Source: Bacteroidetes bacterium UBA7692 (lineage in GTDB: Bacteria > Bacteroidota > Bacteroidia > Chitinophagales > LD1). From it: a stretch of DNA of 5,360 bases. Of the stretch, positions 1-5,165 are shown piece by piece. The translations under genes and the position numbers were made by a program. The notes under the pieces are model-generated. The model did not search any database and was not told the origin of the DNA. It saw only the letters and a list, made by a program, of their open reading frames with translations. Position 1 is the stretch's first letter, and each line of letters begins with the position of its first letter. The stretch spans positions 19,409 to 24,768 of the forward strand of contig DLGO01000061.1 of the NCBI GenBank assembly GCA_002482725.1, read 5' to 3'.

Positions 1-299
1 ACAGATTCTAATACAACATCTGTATTAGCCCTGCTTTTCGATTCGAAGCTGATAGTGCTGTTGGCACTTGCACCTTTTATCGAACCAATAGTCAGCTTTT
101 CAGCATAGTCTCCTTTTTCTACCAAAAATGTAACCGCTCCGTTAACACCTTCAGTTTCCAGAGCTTTTACCGCAGCGCCAAACGACTTATAGTCGCCCGT
201 CGCTCCGATTTGATAAGTGCCGGATAGGGCGGCAAACGCAGGTACAGACAGGACTGTGCTTAGTAAAGCGACAGAGAACAGTTTGTAATTTTTATTCAT
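1..299 (-). CDS. Secreted beta-helix-type surface protein, N-terminal part (runs off left edge)
   Basis: The frame is open from an ATG at 299 down to the window edge, giving 99 codons with no stop, so the C-terminus is missing. The protein starts with a classical type I signal peptide: a short Lys-containing head (MNKNYK), a hydrophobic core (LFSVALLSTVLSV) and a PAFA cleavage site near residue 23. The mature part begins ALSGTYQIGATGDYKSFGAA and continues with alternating short hydrophobic stretches (GAVTFLVEKGDY, KLTIGSIKGAS, STISFESK). This GTYxIG...DYxxFxxAV...GPVxF pattern is typical of large Bacteroidota cell-surface or secreted proteins with right-handed beta-helix (pectin-lyase-like) repeats, often exported by the type IX system; that family assignment is from memory of the pattern. 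An in-frame ATG at 323 would add eight residues (MKSKKNIF) and also gives a plausible signal peptide. The 299 start is slightly preferred because it gives a more compact leader. Substrate and function cannot be told from this fragment. Confidence 0.75.
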   Translation of the reverse strand, partial: MNKNYKLFSVALLSTVLSVPAFAALSGTYQIGATGDYKSFGAAVKALETEGVNGAVTFLVEKGDYAEKLTIGSIKGASANSTISFESKSRANTDVVLES

Positions 300-366
300 A
301 AAAATATTTTTTTTCGATTTCATTGTAACTTTTGTTGAACCTGCTCGTACAAGAACACGTCTGCAA

Positions 367-393
367 TTTATACACGCAATCTCTATTTGTCAA
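367..393 (-). promoter_or_regulatory. Candidate sigma70-like promoter for the minus-strand secreted-protein gene
   Basis: On the minus strand TTGACA (plus-strand 393-388) is followed after 15 nt by TATAAA (372-367), or after 17 nt by TAAATT. It lies 45-70 nt upstream of the ATG at 323 or 299. The hexamers look like an E. coli-type -35/-10 pair. Bacteroidota housekeeping sigma normally prefers TTTG / TAnnTTTG, and the local TATAAATTG is only a near match to that. The call rests on position and motif only. Confidence 0.3.
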
Positions 394-401
394 GGGGTGG
401 C

Positions 402-427
402 TGTATATTTATCTGTTTTTATATACA
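402..427. repeat. Perfect 7-bp inverted repeat in the divergent intergenic region
   Basis: TGTATAT at 402-408 is exactly complementary in inverted orientation to ATATACA at 421-427, with a 12-nt T-rich spacer. The arm centres are 19 nt apart, roughly two helical turns, which would suit a dimeric DNA-binding regulator; it could also be a weak AT-only hairpin. It lies just upstream of the candidate minus-strand promoter and about 100 nt before the plus-strand lipoprotein gene. No regulator is identified, and low-complexity AT sequence makes chance occurrence possible. Confidence 0.35.
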
Positions 428-512
428 ATCCACATCCTTATCCACGTTTTCATTCTATTTAATTAACTTTATTAGACTGTATCCCTCATTCACTACCTAA
501 AGAAAAAACCTT

Positions 513-520
513 TACGTTTG
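513..520 (+). promoter_or_regulatory. Candidate Bacteroidota -7 promoter element (TACGTTTG)
   Basis: TACGTTTG matches the Bacteroidota -7 consensus TAnnTTTG exactly and ends 5 nt before the preferred ATG at 526. No clear TTG or TTTG -33 element sits at the usual distance upstream. If it is used, transcription would start at or within a few bases of the ATG, giving a leaderless or nearly leaderless mRNA. The motif is short, so confidence is limited. Confidence 0.35.
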
Positions 521-525
521 TGTTT

Positions 526-1677
526 ATGAAAAAATTATTGATTGTATTGGTGTTTATGTACACCGCAATTTCATGCAATAGCGCCGGTGGCAATGGTTAC
601 AAAATTGAAGGCGTCCTGAAAAATACCGCTAAGGAAAAGGTACTTCTCGAAAAGATGGGCCTTCTGAAAATGACCGTAATCGATACTGCTGTCAGCAACG
701 ACCGTGGCGAATTCATCCTTGATGGCGTAGCCGACGAGAAAGGATTCTACAGGATCCGCCTCGAAAGCAACCCCCAGATATTCTGGATAATGCTTTTGGA
801 CAATAAAAACAGCTACAAAGCCGATCTTAATCCAATGAGCCCCATCGAAGCTAAAATCAGCGGTTCAAAGGAACAGGATGAGTTCTACAGCTTCATGAAC
901 AATATCCAAAAGAAACAGCAGGAACTAAATGCCCTGAACAACAAGCAAATGGGCTTTGCCCAAAGCGGTATGCAGGATTCTTTGGCAGTTACAGTCAATC
1001 AGCTGAACAAAAATGCCGACGACCTGAAAGCATCTATTGCTAATACCGCTAAATCAGGAGACAATATCTTCCTTTCCCTGTTCGCTTTAATGTCCCTTGG
1101 GATCGATCAGTTTCCCGATATCCACGATGCACTCATAGCCAGGTTTGCCAAAGAACTACCTAAATCCAGCTATACTACCGAACTTACATCTATCAAAGCC
1201 CAGATTGCAGAACAGCAAAAAGCGCAGCAATCAAAGGAGATAGCTTCCCAAAGTACCGCTGTTGGTGCACAGGCTCCTGAAATTGACCTTCCAACTCCTG
1301 CCGGCAAAAACATCAAACTAAGCTCCCTTCGCGGCAAGTATGTTCTTATCGACTTCTGGGCTTCATGGTGTGGACCTTGCCGCAGAGAGAACCCAAGCGT
1401 GGTAGCAGCTTACAATAAGTATAAGAGCAAAGGCTTTACCGTTTACAGCGTATCTCTCGACAAAACAAAAGATGCCTGGGTTAAAGCCATTGAAGCAGAT
1501 GGACTTACATGGGAAAACCACGTGAGCGACCTGCAGTTCTGGAATAGCGTTGCTGCTGCTGCTTACGGCGTACAGGGCATTCCAGCTCAGTTCCTGCTTG
1601 ATAAGGAGGGTAAGATAATAGCACGTGACTTGCGTGGCGAGGCATTGGATGCCAAGCTGGCTGAAGTCCTTAAATAG
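526..1677 (+). CDS. TlpA-like thiol-disulfide oxidoreductase lipoprotein with N-terminal DUF4369
   Basis: The 383-residue protein begins with an SPII signal, MKKLLIVLVFMYTAISC, with lipobox AISC and the lipidated Cys at residue 17. Residues after the Cys (NSAGG) lack an acidic run, so a periplasm-facing membrane anchor is more likely than surface export. Residues about 25-110 fit the DUF4369 domain common in Bacteroidota thioredoxin lipoproteins. Residues about 110-240 are a Gln/Lys/Ala-rich, probably helical linker. Residues about 248-383 form the AhpC-TSA/thioredoxin-like domain, with the redox motif W281-C282-G-P-C285 in DFWASWCGPCRREN and the cis-proline at P353 (GIPAQFLLD). Both active-site cysteines are present, so it should be a working reductase or oxidoreductase for periplasmic thiols; the partner is unknown. 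A GTG at 520 in the same frame would add MF only. ATG 526 is preferred because it gives the standard MKK lipoprotein start and because 520 overlaps the candidate -7 element. folE follows after 54 nt. Confidence 0.9.
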   Translation: MKKLLIVLVFMYTAISCNSAGGNGYKIEGVLKNTAKEKVLLEKMGLLKMTVIDTAVSNDRGEFILDGVADEKGFYRIRLESNPQIFWIMLLDNKNSYKADLNPMSPIEAKISGSKEQDEFYSFMNNIQKKQQELNALNNKQMGFAQSGMQDSLAVTVNQLNKNADDLKASIANTAKSGDNIFLSLFALMSLGIDQFPDIHDALIARFAKELPKSSYTTELTSIKAQIAEQQKAQQSKEIASQSTAVGAQAPEIDLPTPAGKNIKLSSLRGKYVLIDFWASWCGPCRRENPSVVAAYNKYKSKGFTVYSVSLDKTKDAWVKAIEADGLTWENHVSDLQFWNSVAAAAYGVQGIPAQFLLDKEGKIIARDLRGEALDAKLAEVLK

Positions 1678-1680
1678 TAT

Positions 1681-1695
1681 CCCGGCCACTCCGGG
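1681..1695 (+). terminator. Short GC-rich hairpin between the thioredoxin gene and folE
   Basis: CCCGG (1681-1685) and CCGGG (1691-1695) can pair around a 5-nt loop, starting three bases after the TAG stop. The stem is only 5 bp and no T-run follows directly (the next T-rich bases begin near 1703), so it is at best a weak terminator or attenuator, or a 3'-end stabiliser. GGCCAC is also directly repeated here (1684-1689 and 1694-1699). Confidence 0.25.
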
Positions 1696-1731
1696 CCACG
1701 GGTTTATCTTACACTTTACAACATCAATACG

Positions 1732-2334
1732 ATGCAGCAGAACTATAAAAAAACAGAGCATTACAACGAAGAATCCCTTATCAAGGTAGAGAGTCTCTAT
1801 TCGCAGATGCTCACTTCTTTGGGAGAAGACGTTACGCGCGAGGGTCTCGAAAAAACCCCTTTGAGGGCTGCCAAGGCAATGCACTTTTTCACCCAGGGCA
1901 ATGGTCAGGATGCCCACGAAATACTCCGCGCTGCCCTCTTTAATGAAAGCCATAATCAAATGGTAGTCATCAAAGATATTGAGCTGTACAGCATGTGCGA
2001 GCACCACCTGGTTCCTTTCTTTGGCAAGGCGCACATTGGCTATATCCCCAATGGCAAAATCGCTGGCCTAAGCAAGTTTGCCCGTGTGGTAGATGTCTAC
2101 TCCCGCCGGCCACAGGTGCAGGAGCGCCTTACTACCCAAATCAGGGATTGTATCAACGAAGTCCTCAATCCACTTGGTGTTGCCGTGGTTATAGAAGCAC
2201 AGCACCTTTGTATGATGATGCGCGGCGTGCAAAAACAGAACTCCGTTACCACAACATCCGCCTTTACGGGTGAGTTTGAAAACCACTCCACCAGAAGCGA
2301 GTTCATCAATCTCATATCTGCCTCTCTCAAATAA
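1732..2334 (+). CDS. folE: GTP cyclohydrolase I (type IA, FolE)
   Basis: FolE converts GTP to 7,8-dihydroneopterin triphosphate plus formate, the first step of tetrahydrofolate synthesis and also the entry to other pterins and queuosine-type 7-deazapurines, in the cytoplasm. The 200-residue length is normal for a bacterial enzyme. Conserved blocks appear in order: GLEKTPLRAAKAM near residue 38, the SMCEHH zinc block at C89/H91/H92, GLSKFARVVDVYSRRPQVQERL, and AQHLCMMMRGVQKQNS with C160. The spacing C89 to C160 is 71 residues, the same as C110 to C181 in the E. coli enzyme, so zinc ligands C89, H92 and C160 and the catalytic-site histidines H91 and H158 are all present. The MMMRG stretch resembles the eukaryotic and Bacteroidota version more than the E. 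coli one (CVKARG). The N-terminus lacks the longer E. coli helix. No Shine-Dalgarno sequence is evident at the ATG, and no clear promoter was found in the 54-nt gap, so it may be co-transcribed with the upstream lipoprotein gene. Confidence 0.97.
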   Translation: MQQNYKKTEHYNEESLIKVESLYSQMLTSLGEDVTREGLEKTPLRAAKAMHFFTQGNGQDAHEILRAALFNESHNQMVVIKDIELYSMCEHHLVPFFGKAHIGYIPNGKIAGLSKFARVVDVYSRRPQVQERLTTQIRDCINEVLNPLGVAVVIEAQHLCMMMRGVQKQNSVTTTSAFTGEFENHSTRSEFINLISASLK

Positions 2335-2396
2335 CGCTCGCTGTTATAGAGTAAGAATAAAGCCCTTTTAGGTCCTGTTGCATTTCTGCCATTCCA

Positions 2397-2404
2397 TAGC
2401 TTTG
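2397..2404 (+). promoter_or_regulatory. Candidate Bacteroidota -7 promoter element (TAGCTTTG)
   Basis: TAGCTTTG is an exact TAnnTTTG match, ending 17 nt before the ATG of the small lipoprotein gene. A TTG at 2378-2380 could act as the -33 element, though its 16-nt spacing is a little shorter than the usual 17-23. If used, the 5' leader would be only about 10-13 nt. This suggests the lipoprotein gene has its own promoter and is not simply the third gene after folE. Confidence 0.45.
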
Positions 2405-2421
2405 GCACAAATTAATGCAAC

Positions 2422-2754
2422 ATGAAATACTATCTGCTCTTCATTCCTGCCCTATGCCTGCTTACTACATTTACATCCTGCAAAAAATGCAAGACCTGCG
2501 AGCGGCCAAAGTTCTGTGCTACCTGCTACAACAATGGCAATATCACCGTTACCACTTGTTCCGACCAGTTTGAATTAGTAGACGATTTAGATGCTTACAT
2601 CAGCGAGCGCACCAGCATCAATAACGATTCTTGCTCCAAAGTACCAGCTGGTATTCAGGAAAAAGAAGTATGCTCCTCAGGCCTTTTCGGTAGCTTCACC
2701 AGCGTATTGAACGATCTGGAAAGCGCCTCTAAAGGATACACCTGCCGCGACTAA
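2422..2754 (+). CDS. Small cysteine-rich lipoprotein of unknown function
   Basis: This 110-residue protein has an SPII signal, MKYYLLFIPALCLLTTFTSC, with lipidated Cys at residue 20. The mature form has eight further cysteines (23, 26, 32, 35, 46, 71, 84, 108). The first four form CKTC (23-26) and CATC (32-35), and C20-K-K-C23 is a third CxxC that includes the lipidated residue. The CxxC pairs could bind a metal or form disulfides; an even number of free cysteines fits four disulfides in the oxidising periplasm. The middle (residues 46-71) is acidic and helical (FELVDDLDAYISER). Short lipoproteins with an SCKKC start are common in Bacteroidota, but no characterised family is recognised. A WCGPC-bearing lipoprotein is encoded two genes upstream, so a redox partnership is conceivable but unproven. 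The stop is 5 nt from the stop of the convergent minus-strand operon. Confidence 0.8.
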   Translation: MKYYLLFIPALCLLTTFTSCKKCKTCERPKFCATCYNNGNITVTTCSDQFELVDDLDAYISERTSINNDSCSKVPAGIQEKEVCSSGLFGSFTSVLNDLESASKGYTCRD

Positions 2755-2759
2755 TTTTT

Positions 2760-3137
2760 CTACCAGGTATTCTTCAAATCCTTCGAAGTGTAGGTGTGGT
2801 TCCTTGTCTTAAAGTAGGAGTCCGCCTGCACTTTCTTTATCTGTATCACATTGTTCTTAAACAAGCGGCTCACGATGGCCACAGGCACCAGTATTACAAA
2901 AAATATAGCGCCCAGTATCACCTTCGAAGTTACCGCCCCCATTGCCTCGCCCAGCAGCAGCCAGTACTTCGCTATATAGTGCCCGGCAGTCTGTACAAAC
3001 AAGCCCGCCAGCCCCAGCACTATGGCCGTTATCAGCAAGTATTTCGAGTGCGAAAAGTAGTAGATAACCAGTAGCCCCACGCAAATGGTCAGCACCGCCT
3101 CCAGTTCCTTTTCCCTGTTCAGTTTCTGCTTTTCCAT
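2760..3137 (-). CDS. SxtJ-like integral membrane protein
   Basis: The 125-residue protein has a charged head (MEKQKLNREKELE), then three hydrophobic segments at about residues 13-29, 33-50 and 68-90, and a basic, polar C-terminal tail. The pattern YWLLLGEAMGAVTSKVIL, then VPVAIVSRLF, then DSYFKTRNHTYTSKDLKNTW fits the SxtJ family, small membrane proteins named from the saxitoxin cluster and regularly encoded beside NodU/CmcH-type carbamoyltransferases. The biochemical role of SxtJ is unknown; by context it may anchor, couple to or deliver substrate for the carbamoyltransferase. Its ATG overlaps the stop of the upstream 49-codon gene in TAATG, so translational coupling is likely. It is the last gene of the minus-strand run and ends 5 nt from a convergent gene. 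The family call was made by eye from pattern plus neighbourhood. Confidence 0.8.
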   Translation of the reverse strand: MEKQKLNREKELEAVLTICVGLLVIYYFSHSKYLLITAIVLGLAGLFVQTAGHYIAKYWLLLGEAMGAVTSKVILGAIFFVILVPVAIVSRLFKNNVIQIKKVQADSYFKTRNHTYTSKDLKNTW

Positions 3138-3286
3138 TAGAACAGTGTGTATACAAATGGTGCCGCAGCCGAGCTACCACCTATCACTACCAATACGCCT
3201 ACCAGCAACAGCACTATTATGATGGGCAATAGCCACCACTTTTTCCTCTCTTTCAAAAAATCCCATAGGTCTGTAAGAAACTCCAT
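3137..3286 (-). CDS. 49-residue single-pass membrane protein, DUF5989 family (SxtK-like)
   Basis: The peptide starts MEFLTDLWDFLKERKKWW, has one transmembrane segment at about residues 19-36 (LLPIIIVLLLVGVLVVIG) and ends GGSSAAAPFVYTLF. The amphipathic Trp-containing head, the KERKKWW membrane-edge motif and the APFVYTLF end fit the DUF5989 family of very short proteins. By size and neighbourhood it corresponds to SxtK of saxitoxin clusters. The positive residues (KERKK) before the helix predict a cytoplasmic N-terminus. It begins 13 nt after the carbamoyltransferase stop, and its TAA overlaps the ATG of the SxtJ-like gene (TAATG). Being this short, it is easily missed by automated gene calling. 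Function is unknown; a small membrane adaptor for the carbamoyltransferase is the simplest inference. Confidence 0.88.
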   Translation of the reverse strand: MEFLTDLWDFLKERKKWWLLPIIIVLLLVGVLVVIGGSSAAAPFVYTLF

Positions 3287-3299
3287 AGCTTATTTATTT

Positions 3300-5165
3300 C
3301 TAGTCTAATTTAAACTCATTTTTCCAATCTGCAACTTCTTTCCATTCAGGCTGCTCTGTTTTTGCCATCACTATATTCCCTACAACCAGGTAATCCATTT
3401 CAGTCCGCATAAAGCAGATATATGCATCTGAAGGTGTGCATACAGGCGGCTCTCCCCTTACATTAAAGCTCGTGTTCACCACCAATCCAAAGCCTGTCTT
3501 TTGCTTAAAGCTGTCTATCAGCTTCCAGTAGCGGTAGTTGGTTTGCTTATCCACTGTCTGCACACGCGCCGAAAAGTCCACGTGCGTCACCGATTGTATA
3601 TCGCTGCGCAGGGTATATAGCCTTTCTTTCAATGGCAGCTCGCCATAGCCTTCAGGCATTTTATTTATCCGTTTCTTATCTACCGGTGCCACTATCAGCA
3701 TGTAGGGCGAGCTGCTGTCCAGGTCAAAATATTCCTTGCAATCCTCTGCCAGCACCGATGGGGCAAATGGCCTGAATCCTTCCCTGTACTTTATCTTCAG
3801 GTTCAGCTTCTTTTGCATCTCTGCATTTCTTGCATCTGCCAGTATGCTCCTGTTGCCCAGTGCCCTTGGTCCAAATTCCATCTTGCCCTGAAACCAGCCT
3901 ACAACATTACCTTCTGCCAGCAACTGCGCTGTGCGCTCTGCCACTTCTTCGTAGCTTTCATACCTGGTATACTTTGCATTGTGGTAGCGCAGGTCCAGCT
4001 CCGCATCATCATCATGGTACCCAGGTCCCAGGTACGATCCTTTCATCTTGTCCGCTTCCTGTGCATCTATTATCCGCTCTTTACCGAAGTGGATATGATA
4101 GGCCGCCTGCGCTGCTCCCAGCGCACCGCCCGCATCGCCCGATGCAGGTTGTATAAACAGGTTCTTGAATGCGCCATCTCTTAACAGCTTGCCATTGGCA
4201 ACGCAATTCAGCGCCACACCACCGGCCATGCACAGGTTTTCGCTTCCTGTTGTCGTTTTGGCTTCTGCAGCCAGCAGCAGCACAATGTGCTCTGTCACTT
4301 CCTGTATCGCCAGTGCCAGGTTGCAGTGTTCCTGCAGCAGCTCATCTTCTTCCTGCCTTTTGGCAAATCCGAACAGCTTTTCCCATTTGGCATTATGCAC
4401 CATTTTCAATCCTGTGGCATAGTCAAAGTATTCCTGGTTCAGCCATATAGACCCGTCAGGTTTTATGTCTACCAGTTCTGCCTTTATCGTTTTCACATAT
4501 CCCGCCACCTGCGCCGAACCGGCTATGCCGTATGGCGCCAGGCCCATCAGCTTATACTCCCCTGAGTTTACTTTGAAACCAAGGAAATATGTAAAGGCTG
4601 AATAAAGCAACCCTACAGAATTTGGGAAATGTAATTCCTTTAGTATCGTTATATCTTTTCCCTTCCCGTGGCAAATAGATGCGGTAGACCACTCTCCCAC
4701 TCCGTCTATCGTCAGCACCGCCGCTTCTTCAAATGGCGAAGAATAAAAAGCGCTTGCTGCGTGCGACAGGTGGTGCTCGGGAAAAAGCAGCTTGGCTTTC
4801 TTCTTGTCATAGCCTTCTATTTCGCCTAATCCTTCATGTATTATCCGCTTCAGGAATATCTTATCCCTCAGCCATACCGGCATCGATTTCAGGAAGGAAA
4901 TAACGCCCTTGGGGGCAAATGCATAGTATGTCTCCAGCAGCCTTTCAAACTTCAGCAGCGGCTTGTCGTAAAAGGCTATGGCATCCACATTGTTTATGTC
5001 TATGCCCGCCTGCCTCAGGCAAAACCGCACAGCATGAATCGGGAATCCTTCATCGTGCTTTATGCGCGAAAAACGCTCTTCCTGGGCAGCAGCTACCACC
5101 TCACCGTCAACTATTATTGCCGCTGCAGAGTCATGGTAATATGCCGATATACCCAGTATTGTCAT
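3300..5165 (-). CDS. O-carbamoyltransferase, NodU/CmcH/TobZ family
   Basis: Enzymes of this family use carbamoyl phosphate and ATP to form carbamoyl-adenylate and then pass the carbamoyl group to a hydroxyl of a small molecule or sugar (Nod factor, cephalosporin, tobramycin, saxitoxin). The 621-residue length is typical. The N-terminal Kae1-like domain shows GISAYYHDSAAAIIVDGEVV (5-24), the metal-site block HHLSHAASAF (H131, H135), LTIDGVGEW (D154), EYKLMGLAPYG (203-213), CMAGGVALNCVANGK (312-326) and ASGDAGGALG (D344). The H135-to-D154 spacing of 19 matches my memory of the TobZ metal site. The C-terminal YrdC-like domain shows QGKMEFGPRALGNRSILADA (426-445), KYREGFRPFAPSVL (459-472), VTHVDFSARVQTVD (526-539) and NTSFNVRGEPPVCTPSDA (564-581). 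All main motifs are intact, so it should be active; the acceptor cannot be read from sequence. The ATG directly follows the TAG of the preceding gene, with a purine-rich GAAGGGAAA about 6 nt upstream. It is cytosolic, but two membrane-protein genes follow it. Confidence 0.95.
   Translation of the reverse strand: MTILGISAYYHDSAAAIIVDGEVVAAAQEERFSRIKHDEGFPIHAVRFCLRQAGIDINNVDAIAFYDKPLLKFERLLETYYAFAPKGVISFLKSMPVWLRDKIFLKRIIHEGLGEIEGYDKKKAKLLFPEHHLSHAASAFYSSPFEEAAVLTIDGVGEWSTASICHGKGKDITILKELHFPNSVGLLYSAFTYFLGFKVNSGEYKLMGLAPYGIAGSAQVAGYVKTIKAELVDIKPDGSIWLNQEYFDYATGLKMVHNAKWEKLFGFAKRQEEDELLQEHCNLALAIQEVTEHIVLLLAAEAKTTTGSENLCMAGGVALNCVANGKLLRDGAFKNLFIQPASGDAGGALGAAQAAYHIHFGKERIIDAQEADKMKGSYLGPGYHDDDAELDLRYHNAKYTRYESYEEVAERTAQLLAEGNVVGWFQGKMEFGPRALGNRSILADARNAEMQKKLNLKIKYREGFRPFAPSVLAEDCKEYFDLDSSSPYMLIVAPVDKKRINKMPEGYGELPLKERLYTLRSDIQSVTHVDFSARVQTVDKQTNYRYWKLIDSFKQKTGFGLVVNTSFNVRGEPPVCTPSDAYICFMRTEMDYLVVGNIVMAKTEQPEWKEVADWKNEFKLD

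Noticed and set aside
520..528. GTG at 520 as the start of the thioredoxin lipoprotein
   Set aside because: It would add only MF ahead of a standard MKKLL lipoprotein signal and overlaps the candidate -7 element; ATG 526 is the more natural start.
1363..2034. A 223-codon open frame on the minus strand across the thioredoxin gene end and the folE start
   Set aside because: It is fully antisense to two genes with clear family motifs, its translation has no recognisable domain, and it reads like the shadow of the coding frames opposite.
2328..2358. ATAAC...GTTAT inverted repeat around the folE stop as a terminator
   Set aside because: The stem is only 5 AT-rich base pairs with no T-run immediately after, too weak to call.
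2781..2788. CTTCGAAG palindrome near the 3' end of the SxtJ-like gene
   Set aside because: An 8-bp palindrome inside coding sequence is expected by chance and has no supporting context.
2857..3180. A 107-codon minus-strand frame overlapping the SxtJ-like gene in another frame
   Set aside because: The SxtJ-like frame has coherent transmembrane helices and a coupled start, while this one is Gly/Arg/His-rich shadow sequence.
3813..4565. Several plus-strand open frames of 85-123 codons opposite the carbamoyltransferase
   Set aside because: Their translations are Ser/Cys/His/Pro-rich low-complexity strings, as expected from the antisense of a well-conserved enzyme; no start-region signals or family motifs.
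2760..5165. A saxitoxin-type biosynthetic cluster
   Set aside because: Only the carbamoyltransferase-associated trio is present; no polyketide-synthase-like sxtA, amidinotransferase or oxygenase genes are in the window, so toxin production is not supported.
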